A stretch of DNA of 8,531 bases from a bacterium (GTDB taxonomy: Bacteria > Spirochaetota > Spirochaetia > JABEVK01): assembly GCA_021781625.1 (NCBI GenBank), contig JAJXWL010000066.1:1-8531 (forward strand), in the 5' to 3' direction. Each line of letters begins with the position of its first letter. Position 1 is the first letter of the stretch. Position numbers and translations under genes: made by a program. The notes beneath the pieces were generated by a model. It was given only the letters and a program-made list of their open reading frames with translations. It ran no database searches and was not told the origin of the DNA. Shown here in pieces: positions 1 to 5,827 of this stretch.

Positions 1-762
1 ACCCAGGGCCAACCGTCTCAGAGCTTCAAGTTCTTGCTTGCTAAACCGAACCCCACCCAAAATGTGACTCTCGAATGCTTCAACGGCGACAGGAGAGACC
101 GCGCGGGTAAGTTCCAGCATCACTTCGGCATACCGGCGAATCTCGAGCTGAGCATGAGGGTCCAAGCGCAGTTCTAAAAAGTGAAACAAGTTGTGAAGAT
201 CAATCGTCCAGTACCATTCCGTGTACAAGCTGAGCGGAAGATTAATACGAGCCAGTTCACGGGCCAAACCTTTTTCCACTAAGCTTTGATACTCTGCGTA
301 GGCTCGCTTTTGTCCTTCAGTTAATAGCTTTAAGGCATCACTTTTCAGAGCGTCAGGAACTTCCTCGCCCCGGCCTTGCTTATTGTCTTGACTTTGAAAG
401 CTAATATCCGAGGGTTCGGGCACATAGAAATCATCGCGCATGACGCTGTAACGTCCCGAGATCTCGTTAAGCTTTGCGGTTCGGTGACGTACCCACTGTC
501 GGGCCACAAAAATGGGCATCTTGCAGTGAAACGTCAAACTAACTTGTTCAAAAGGAGAGGTGTGCTGATTCCTCAAGAGGTATTCAATCAGCCCCTTGTC
601 TTCACGAAAGGTTTTCGTGCCTTCGCCGTAACTCACCCGAGCCGACTGAACTATACGGGCATCCCCGCCCAAGTAATCCACTAATCGGACAAAGCCTTTG
701 TCCAACACTGGGTACTCCCGATCCAGAATCGCTTCTGCCTCGGGCACAATGATGCGAGCCAT
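1..762 (-). CDS. thyX: Flavin-dependent thymidylate synthase ThyX (3' end beyond window)
   Basis: ThyX methylates dUMP to dTMP using methylene-tetrahydrofolate, FAD and NADPH, replacing ThyA in thymidylate synthesis in the cytoplasm. The frame is open from ATG at 762 to base 1, giving 254 residues with no stop, so only the far C-terminus is missing (family members are roughly 220-310 residues). The signature RHRx7S is intact at residues 92-102 (RHRTAKLNEIS, followed by GRY). The second conserved block lies at about 171-210: LPLSLYTEWYWT, then LHNLFHFLELR (Arg199 is the likely dUMP-binding Arg), then DPHAQLEIRRYA. A later segment, ILGGVRFSKQELEAL at about 234-248, resembles the longer ThyX forms. 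The start is supported by a GGGAGG ribosome site (769-774) six bases upstream. The exported-protein gene ends 43 bases upstream on the same strand, so the two may be cotranscribed. Identification is firm from the motifs. Confidence 0.97.
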   Translation of the reverse strand, partial: MARIIVPEAEAILDREYPVLDKGFVRLVDYLGGDARIVQSARVSYGEGTKTFREDKGLIEYLLRNQHTSPFEQVSLTFHCKMPIFVARQWVRHRTAKLNEISGRYSVMRDDFYVPEPSDISFQSQDNKQGRGEEVPDALKSDALKLLTEGQKRAYAEYQSLVEKGLARELARINLPLSLYTEWYWTIDLHNLFHFLELRLDPHAQLEIRRYAEVMLELTRAVSPVAVEAFESHILGGVRFSKQELEALRRLALG

Positions 763-768
763 GCGCCG

Positions 769-774
769 CCTCCC
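769..774 (-). promoter_or_regulatory. Ribosome binding site of thyX
   Basis: GGGAGG on the minus strand, six bases before the ATG at 762. It supports this start for thyX, which runs off the window. Confidence 0.7.
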
Positions 775-805
775 GCCCCCATGATAGGTTAACCAGGGGC
801 CGCCG

Positions 806-1480
806 TCAACGAGGATTATGCCGTGAAAGATGAGATTCGAGGCGCTGCTCAACCCTCAACTGAGTACGAAAGGCCTCCAGATGCCTCAAAATATACTGAT
901 TGCTGTAGCGCCGTCCTGTAAGGACTTTTACCGCTTGGGCGACTTCCAAGGGACTGAGGCTCGCCACATCGCTTTGCAAGATATTCCGACGGTACAGGTG
1001 AATGTACCACTGCCCCAAAGAATTGCGTTGCTGTACCCAACCTGGGTCCCACACACAGGCCAAGGGGTTAAAGACTTCTTGAGGCGTTGCGGCTTGAGGT
1101 TTAGCCTCTGCGGCCAGATAGGCTTCGAGTTTGGCTTTCCAAGCCCTCAGGAGCGGGCTATTCTGGTCACCAAAGCGGTCTAAAGGCAACAAGAGCCCGC
1201 TGAGTTTTTGCACCAGGGTCATCGTCTGCCACGGGGTAAAGCTTTCTAACGCCTGTAAGGTGATTTGCGCTTGACCCACTTGCCAATAGGCATCGTCCCC
1301 CTCCCAACGCAAAAAAGAAGCGTCAAAGGGCAAGGCTCGTTCTGCAGTGGTCAAGGCAGGGGCATCGGAATGATCCAAGTACTCGGGGGCAATATCCAGG
1401 GCAAAAGCTTGGGCACCTGCCAAACTCCAAAACCCCATCAAACACCACAAAGCAGATAACAGAAGTTTCCATCTCTTCAT
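806..1480 (-). CDS. Exported protein of unknown function
   Basis: I do not recognise this 224-residue protein. The N-terminus is a clear Sec signal peptide: MKRWK followed by a hydrophobic run to about residue 22 and small residues AGAQA/AFA, with cleavage likely after 25 or 27. No lipobox Cys is placed correctly, so a soluble periplasmic protein or a cell-surface one is more likely than a lipoprotein. The mature part is about 198 residues, rich in Trp and predicted by eye to be largely helical, with a single Cys (142, in LACVWDPGW) and an Arg-rich C-terminal helix. There are no further membrane segments. The ATG at 1480 has no recognisable Shine-Dalgarno sequence. thyX follows 43 bases downstream, and the GT51 gene diverges 46 bases upstream, so an envelope role is possible, but that rests only on position and the signal peptide. 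Confidence 0.78.
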   Translation of the reverse strand: MKRWKLLLSALWCLMGFWSLAGAQAFALDIAPEYLDHSDAPALTTAERALPFDASFLRWEGDDAYWQVGQAQITLQALESFTPWQTMTLVQKLSGLLLPLDRFGDQNSPLLRAWKAKLEAYLAAEAKPQAATPQEVFNPLACVWDPGWVQQRNSLGQWYIHLYRRNILQSDVASLSPLEVAQAVKVLTGRRYSNQYILRHLEAFRTQLRVEQRLESHLSRHNPR

Positions 1481-1498
1481 TTTTCTTAGTATCGGCGG

Positions 1499-1504
1499 TA
1501 GAAT
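1499..1504 (+). promoter_or_regulatory. Possible -10 box for the GT51 gene in a divergent gap
   Basis: The 46-base gap 1481-1526 must serve two divergent genes. TAGAAT (five of six matches to TATAAT) lies 22 bases before the ATG at 1527; the best -35 at 17 bases spacing (1476-1481, TTCATT) is poor. I could not choose a convincing promoter for the minus-strand gene. Confidence 0.25.
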
Positions 1505-1526
1505 AAGATTTCATCATGGACAACTT

Positions 1527-2213
1527 ATGAACAGCCAACCTTTCCTGAAAAGCAAACCTCGCCAGCTTGTCAGTTTAGGTGTGAGAATCCTTCTTGCCCC
1601 CTTGATCCTCTATTTCGGGATGGTTCTCGTTTTGACCGTGACGTATAAGTTCGTCAATCCGCCGGTTTCCACCTTAATGCTGTTGCGTCGTATTCAGGGC
1701 GAAAAAATTCACCCCGTCCGGTTTGTGACGTATTTCCAACTCCCGCTATTTGCTCGAAAAGGGATTGTTCGCCTTGAAGACCCCACGTTTTGGACCAACA
1801 ATGGCATTGATCTGGGTGCTATCCGAGACGCTTGGGAAATCGATCAAAAGTTGGGGCGTCCTGTCTATGGCGGCAGTACGATTACCCAACAATTAGCTCG
1901 TACCCTGTTTTTGTTTCCCGACAAATCCTACCTACGCAAAGGACTAGAAGCCGCAACAGCCCTCCTCATGACAGCGATTTTAGGTAAACGTCGTATTTTG
2001 GAACTCTATTTGAACTCGATCGAATGGGGACCTGGAATCTTTGGAATCAACGCCGCCGCTCACTTTTGGTACGGCGCAGATGTCCGCGACCTCAGTGCCG
2101 ACCACTTAGCCCGGCTCGAAGCGATTATCGTGAACCCGAGGTATTTCCGTCCTTACCGCCTCCCCGAACGGGGTGGAGTTTTAGAACGCTATCAAGCTCT
2201 GATGGGTCCGTAG
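1527..2213 (+). CDS. mtgA: Monofunctional peptidoglycan glycosyltransferase (GT51, MtgA-like) with altered catalytic residues
   Basis: GT51 enzymes polymerise lipid II into glycan strands at the outer face of the inner membrane. The 228-residue length equals that of MtgA, with one N-terminal membrane anchor (about 14-40) and no penicillin-binding domain. Motif I is LEDPTF (Glu84, Asp85) followed by WTNNGID; motif II is GGSTITQQLARTLF (115-128); motif III/IV is RKGLEA (137-142), KRRILELYLN (154-163) and EWGPGIFGINAAA (166-178). The family assignment is therefore sound. Two positions are unusual: the His usual in FxxHxG of motif I is Asn91, and the Glu usual five residues before the motif-III Lys is Thr149. 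In PBP2-type enzymes that Glu is the second catalytic acid, so activity is in doubt. No Shine-Dalgarno sequence precedes the ATG. The 3' end overlaps hrpB on the other strand by 89 bases. Confidence 0.87.
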   Translation: MNSQPFLKSKPRQLVSLGVRILLAPLILYFGMVLVLTVTYKFVNPPVSTLMLLRRIQGEKIHPVRFVTYFQLPLFARKGIVRLEDPTFWTNNGIDLGAIRDAWEIDQKLGRPVYGGSTITQQLARTLFLFPDKSYLRKGLEAATALLMTAILGKRRILELYLNSIEWGPGIFGINAAAHFWYGADVRDLSADHLARLEAIIVNPRYFRPYRLPERGGVLERYQALMGP

Positions 2214-4653
2214 GATCTTCCGGCCAGGCGTGTTTGGGGTAGCGCCCCCGATAATCCTTACGGACTTCGCGGTAAGAGGTTTTCCAAAAGCCTTCCAGGT
2301 CAGCAGTAATCTGTAAAGGGCGTCCGGCCGGTGACAACAAGTGCAAGACTAGGGGCCGTCCCAAAACCTGCGGGGCTTGTTTCCACCCTAAAGCCTCTTG
2401 AAGTTTAAGTTCCAAGAACGGCCCCTGGGGACCGTATTCAATTCGACGTTGTTTTCCCGATGGCAAGGTCACCCAACGGGGTACCTGCGCCTCTAGTCGG
2501 CCTGCTTCGGGCCCTAAGCGATACAGTAAGGCTTGTTTAAGTCGTTCAGCGGTCAACACTGGTCCGCCGGCGAAATCTAAAAACGGCACCGCCCACGTCT
2601 TCAGCTCTGCCACCAGCGCCTCTTCGGTCCACTGCGCCGGCTCCGGCCCTTTTCCTGCGGCCGCCCAGGCTTGTACCCGGGCCAGCCATGTTTTGGTCTC
2701 GGCCTCCCACGGTAAGGCTTTTCCCCCCTGGGCGGAGACGGCTTGGACCCACGCGGTCGCCACGGTGTCTGGTGCTTCAAGCAGGGACACTCCGGTCTTC
2801 TCTAAAACCAAGGCCCCCCAGCGCTTCACCTTGTACAGCTTGGGGGCTAAGGGGGTTTCAACCTCCCACTCCAAACTTTGACCGGAAGTGAGCTGTTGGA
2901 CTTGCTCCCCGGTGAGCGGAGCTGCCATCCAGATCCGACCCAACGTCTGACCGGCGTCCGCTTCGGCCACAGCCAACCACCTTTCGCGGGCCAAAGCACC
3001 GGTCACCGTTAAGCTCCGCCCCCCGGCGGTCTGATACTGAGAGACGGGGCCTTGGGGTCCGCTTTCGGGTCCACGTTGACGAAGACTGACCCGCTCGGGA
3101 AAAGCACTTGCCAAGAGAGGTCCCACTAAGGCCAAGTCCGGTTCCTGAGGTTCTGTTCCCAAGCGTCGGCACAGACTTTGCCACCGTCGATGAGCCAGAC
3201 CCGAGAATTGTAAACGCAGACGAAAATCCGCTTCGGGACGAGGGTCTCGCTCTTCTAGGGCAATGACGCAGGCCGCGGCAGTAGCCAAGGCTCCAAGGGT
3301 CTCCCCTTCTGACAGTAAGCGGCCCAAACGAGGTGCCACGCCCCAGGTCTCGATGGCTTTGGCCAAAGCTGTTGGTCGCCTCTCGTGAACGGCCCCCAAG
3401 CTGGTCAGCAATTTCAAAGCTTGCTCCCAAGCGCCGGGAAGGGGTTCGGTAACCCACCGCAGGTCTTGGGGACGAGCGGCTCCCCATAACAGCGAGGACA
3501 GAACCAAACCCGAAAGTTCTGACCGAAGGATCTGTGGGGGTGTAAAGGGTTCTAAGGCTTCCGACTCAGACCACAGCCGCCAGCATTGCCCCTCGCGGAC
3601 ACGGCCAGCCCGCCCCCGCCTTTGATCGGCCGAAGCCTGGCTGACTCGTTCGGTGACCAGTTTATTCATGCCGGTACGGGGGTCCACTCGTACCAGACGC
3701 GACCAACCGGAATCAAGAACCAAGTCTACATCGGGCAAGGTGAGGCTGGTTTCGGCCACTGCGGACGATAAGATTGTTCGTCGTTGCCCACTGGGAGTCA
3801 ACAAAGCTGTCTGGTCGCCCGGTGCCATCGTCGCATGAAGAACGGCCAGCCGTTCTCCCCGCTCGGCCGCAGGAGCTTCTAAGAGACTTTTGACTTGTTG
3901 AATTTCACTCCACCCTGGTAAAAAAACCAAGAGACTTCCCGTAGTAGCGGCCCACCCCTCTTGTACAACACGAGCAGTCGTCTCGCTTAAAGACTCACCA
4001 CCACCCGAAAAGTTTCTGCCCCCTTGAGCCTGACGCAGGGACTGGGTCTGACGTGGGGGGTGATAACTGGTGACAACAGGAAAGCTCCGTCCGGGAGAAT
4101 ATTGTTCTACGGCGTCTGGCAACACAGCACGTAAAGAAGTCGTATCCAACGTGGCTGACATGACCACCAACCGCAGGTCTTCTCGTAGATTTTGGCGCAC
4201 ATCGGCACAAAAAGCTAAACCTTGGTCACCCTCCAGGGTACGTTCGTGGAACTCGTCAAAAATCACCGCACCGTAACCCTCTAAGGCGGGGTCACGGCTT
4301 AAAAGCCGCAGTAAGACGCCTTCGGTGACAAATTCGAGCCGGGTAGACTTTGAGACACGGGTTTCCTCGCCGGTGCGAAACCCGGCCAACAGACCCACCT
4401 CGCTAGCGGAGAGAACACTGGCGCGTTGAGCGGCGGCATAAGCAGCAAGCCGACGAGGTTCCAAAACCAGAACCTTTTGACCGTTTAGCCAAGGTTCTTC
4501 TAAGAGTGCTAGGGGGAGAAGGGAGGTTTTACCGGCACCGGGTTCGGCAGTCAGGCATAGGGGAAAGTTCTTCCGTAAGACTTCGCGGCAAGCCGGCAAC
4601 AGAGGTAGGATAGGTAGAAGGCCTCCCCGGGAGGCCAGTTCAGCGTCGGTCAC
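2125..4653 (-). CDS. hrpB: ATP-dependent RNA helicase HrpB (DEAH family)
   Basis: HrpB is a DEAH-box NTP-dependent helicase of about 800-850 residues whose cellular role is poorly defined. From the GTG at 4653 the protein has 842 residues. Walker A is AEPGAGKTS (36-44), motif II is DEFHER (133-138), motif III is SAT (166-168), and motif VI is QRRGRAGR (344-351). The HrpB-specific C-terminus is present, with SPAGRPLQITADLEGFW and then SYREVRKDYRGRYPKHAWP. The family usually begins close to the LPILPLLP segment (residues 13-20), so GTG 4653, eight bases after the upstream stop, fits better than the in-frame TTG at 4731, which would overlap the upstream gene by 70 bases. Its ribosome site is weak, suggesting translational coupling. 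About 15 extra residues (around 201-219, including SLRQAQG) separate the two RecA domains. After WPEDP, a tail of about 27 residues runs into the antisense of the GT51 gene. Confidence 0.96.
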   Translation of the reverse strand: MTDAELASRGGLLPILPLLPACREVLRKNFPLCLTAEPGAGKTSLLPLALLEEPWLNGQKVLVLEPRRLAAYAAAQRASVLSASEVGLLAGFRTGEETRVSKSTRLEFVTEGVLLRLLSRDPALEGYGAVIFDEFHERTLEGDQGLAFCADVRQNLREDLRLVVMSATLDTTSLRAVLPDAVEQYSPGRSFPVVTSYHPPRQTQSLRQAQGGRNFSGGGESLSETTARVVQEGWAATTGSLLVFLPGWSEIQQVKSLLEAPAAERGERLAVLHATMAPGDQTALLTPSGQRRTILSSAVAETSLTLPDVDLVLDSGWSRLVRVDPRTGMNKLVTERVSQASADQRRGRAGRVREGQCWRLWSESEALEPFTPPQILRSELSGLVLSSLLWGAARPQDLRWVTEPLPGAWEQALKLLTSLGAVHERRPTALAKAIETWGVAPRLGRLLSEGETLGALATAAACVIALEERDPRPEADFRLRLQFSGLAHRRWQSLCRRLGTEPQEPDLALVGPLLASAFPERVSLRQRGPESGPQGPVSQYQTAGGRSLTVTGALARERWLAVAEADAGQTLGRIWMAAPLTGEQVQQLTSGQSLEWEVETPLAPKLYKVKRWGALVLEKTGVSLLEAPDTVATAWVQAVSAQGGKALPWEAETKTWLARVQAWAAAGKGPEPAQWTEEALVAELKTWAVPFLDFAGGPVLTAERLKQALLYRLGPEAGRLEAQVPRWVTLPSGKQRRIEYGPQGPFLELKLQEALGWKQAPQVLGRPLVLHLLSPAGRPLQITADLEGFWKTSYREVRKDYRGRYPKHAWPEDPTDPSELDSVLKLHPVRGGGKDGNTSGSR
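4021..4042 (-). repeat. Possible relic of a palindromic SLRQAQG-type repeat inside hrpB
   Basis: Bases 4021-4041, read on the minus strand, encode SLRQAQG. This heptapeptide is what one frame of a widespread bacterial palindromic element (core CTTCGACAGGCTCAGGG) encodes. I count 17 of 21 bases in agreement with TCC-CTT-CGA-CAG-GCT-CAG-GGA; all four differences are at third codon positions. The outer arms CCCT (4021-4024) and AGGG (4037-4040) remain complementary. It lies in the non-conserved linker after SYHPP, where HrpB proteins tolerate length change. There is only one copy in the window, so chance resemblance is possible. Confidence 0.35.
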
Positions 4654-4661
4654 TCCGAAGG

Positions 4662-5135
4662 TTAGAGGCCCAGGGCGTGGGAATCTAATAAAGTCAGGAA
4701 TAAGCCGACAAACGTCAGGGCTAACAGCCAACCAAGAAAGCCTGCGTGAATTAAAAGGCGGCGTTTGGGCTGTTTACGAAGGGAGCTCCACGGCAAATCG
4801 GTCGCGATCATCCCCAACCACCCCACAAAGGAGCCTAGGTAGGTCGTTAAGGCCGTAAAGTCAATCCAGCCGCGCCACTTCACCGTGGTGTGCAAGGTCA
4901 ACGGAAGCCATATTTTGCTGAAAAGCTGGTAGAACACCCACGCAAAGGCGAGGGTTCCGACGTAACCAGCGATCATATTGACGGTTTTCCAAGCACCGAC
5001 CGATTCTTGCCGGTACAAAACAATCAATTCGGTCGCCGTCACGACTAAAAGCATAGCCATGGGCAAACCAAAATAAAAAAACAGATTCCAGGGTTGGTTG
5101 GCCGACAGCAGGTCCCAAAAATGCGAGTCTGGCAT
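4662..5135 (-). CDS. Four-helix integral membrane protein of unknown function
   Basis: I do not recognise this 157-residue protein. Four hydrophobic segments can be seen, at about 17-41, 50-73, 91-112 and 127-150, with a basic cytoplasmic-type loop RKQPKRR (120-126) before the fourth, which by the positive-inside rule suggests that both termini face the same side. There is no signal peptide and there are no catalytic-looking motifs; the short N-terminus is MPDSHFWDLL and the first helix contains NLFFYFGLP. The ATG at 5135 is preferred over an in-frame TTG at 5150 because a GAGGA ribosome site (5142-5146) sits six bases before it. A promoter-like sequence lies directly upstream (5153-5181), and hrpB starts eight bases after the stop, so the two probably form one transcript. 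The link to HrpB may be no more than shared transcription. Confidence 0.8.
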   Translation of the reverse strand: MPDSHFWDLLSANQPWNLFFYFGLPMAMLLVVTATELIVLYRQESVGAWKTVNMIAGYVGTLAFAWVFYQLFSKIWLPLTLHTTVKWRGWIDFTALTTYLGSFVGWLGMIATDLPWSSLRKQPKRRLLIHAGFLGWLLALTFVGLFLTLLDSHALGL

Positions 5136-5141
5136 TTCACA

Positions 5142-5146
5142 TCCTC
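5142..5146 (-). promoter_or_regulatory. Ribosome binding site deciding the membrane-protein start
   Basis: GAGGA on the minus strand, six bases before ATG 5135. An upstream TTG at 5150 would put this site inside the coding region, so the ATG is chosen. Confidence 0.65.
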
Positions 5147-5152
5147 GCAAGT

Positions 5153-5181
5153 ATTGTCCCGCACGTCGGCCAAGGTGTCAA
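5153..5181 (-). promoter_or_regulatory. Sigma70-type promoter for the membrane protein and hrpB
   Basis: On the minus strand a perfect -35 TTGACA (5176-5181) is followed after exactly 17 bases by GACAAT (5153-5158; four of six to TATAAT). Transcription would start near 5145-5147, giving a leader of only about 11 bases that just includes the GAGGA ribosome site. It lies between the efp stop and the next gene, so it could drive the membrane-protein/hrpB pair independently of earP-efp. The very short leader is a mild objection. Confidence 0.45.
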
Positions 5182-5202
5182 CTAGCTAGCTGACCACCCC
5201 GG

Positions 5203-5766
5203 TTATTTCTTAACGCGCTCTTTGTAGGTCCCGTCGCGGGTATCCACGCGGATCCATTCCCCTTGTTCGCAGAACAAAGGAATCATGATTTCGTAGCCGG
5301 TATCCAACTTAGCAGGCTTCATAGCACGACCAGAAGTATCCCCTTTGATACCGGGTTCACAGTAAACCACTTCGCGTTCGACCAGGATGGGGAGCTTCAC
5401 CGAAACAGGCTTACCTTCGTAAAAGACGATCTCGACGTCCATGCCTTCCCAAATAAAATTGGGGGCATCGCCTAAGTCTTCCTTTTCGATTTCGTACTGT
5501 TCGTAGGTTTCATTGTCCATAAAGTTGAACGTATCGCCGGTGTTGTACTGAAAATTCATCTTTTTGGTATCAAGGGTCACGTCTTCGAACGTGTCGGACA
5601 TGCGGTAGGCGGCGTCAGCGGTCACGCCGGTCAAAAGGTTCTTTACGCGCAATTTGGTGACAGACATATTGCGGCCAGTTTTGGTTCCTTCAAGTTTTTG
5701 GACCACCAGGACTTCACTGCCGTTCTTGAAACAGTCGCCCACTCTCAATTCGGATGCTGCGATCAT
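5203..5766 (-). CDS. efp: Elongation factor P, Arg32 (rhamnosylation) type
   Basis: EF-P binds between the P and E sites of ribosomes stalled on consecutive prolines and promotes peptide bond formation. The 187-residue length and the three-domain layout are standard: KOW-like domain I to about residue 63, the middle OB domain to about 127, and the C-terminal OB domain with the family signature GDTSGRAMKPAKLDTG near 152-167. The tip of the domain I loop reads KTGRNMSVTK, with Arg at position 32 (CGC, 5671-5673) where E. coli has the beta-lysylated Lys34. That is the form modified with rhamnose by EarP in Pseudomonas and Shewanella, and earP lies 32 bases upstream. A GAGGA ribosome site (5773-5777) sits six bases before the ATG. 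A TATAAT overlapping the earP stop suggests additional transcription of efp. Identification is firm. Confidence 0.98.
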   Translation of the reverse strand: MIAASELRVGDCFKNGSEVLVVQKLEGTKTGRNMSVTKLRVKNLLTGVTADAAYRMSDTFEDVTLDTKKMNFQYNTGDTFNFMDNETYEQYEIEKEDLGDAPNFIWEGMDVEIVFYEGKPVSVKLPILVEREVVYCEPGIKGDTSGRAMKPAKLDTGYEIMIPLFCEQGEWIRVDTRDGTYKERVKK

Positions 5767-5772
5767 AATTAT

Positions 5773-5777
5773 TCCTC
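5773..5777 (-). promoter_or_regulatory. Ribosome binding site of efp
   Basis: GAGGA on the minus strand, six bases before the efp ATG at 5766. This is a strong site, as expected for an abundant translation factor. Confidence 0.75.
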
Positions 5778-5797
5778 GGTAATTAGTGTGAGTGAAG

Positions 5798-5827
5798 ATT
5801 ATAGCTGAAATCTTTTAAGAAATTCCA
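5798..5827 (-). promoter_or_regulatory. Possible internal promoter for efp at the end of earP
   Basis: A perfect TATAAT (5798-5803, minus strand) overlaps the earP stop codon. The best -35 is TGGAAT (5822-5827) at 18 bases, only three of six matches. Transcription would begin near 5791, leaving a leader of about 25 bases that carries the efp ribosome site. It would let EF-P be made in excess of its modifying enzyme. A -10 match alone is weak proof. Confidence 0.38.

Noticed and set aside
376..684. Plus-strand open frame of 102 codons
   Set aside because: It is the antisense of thyX, whose motifs fix the real coding strand.
787..794. Palindrome GGTTAACC between thyX and the exported-protein gene
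   Set aside because: Eight bases is too short to mean much and there is no second copy nearby.
830..1183. Plus-strand open frame of 117 codons
   Set aside because: It is antisense to the exported-protein gene, lacks a ribosome site and shows no signal peptide or family pattern.
2858..3487. A 209-codon open frame antiparallel-free, on the same strand as hrpB but in another frame
   Set aside because: It lies wholly within hrpB, its product is Arg/Ser/Gly-rich with no family features, and hrpB is clearly the coding frame here.
4654..4731. Longer hrpB starting at TTG 4731
   Set aside because: It would overlap the upstream gene by 70 bases and add 26 residues that HrpB proteins do not have; GTG 4653 fits the family N-terminus.
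5182..5200. Inverted repeat around GCTAGCTAGC after efp, considered as a terminator
   Set aside because: The stem is short with almost no loop, is AT-mixed, and no T-run follows on the minus strand.
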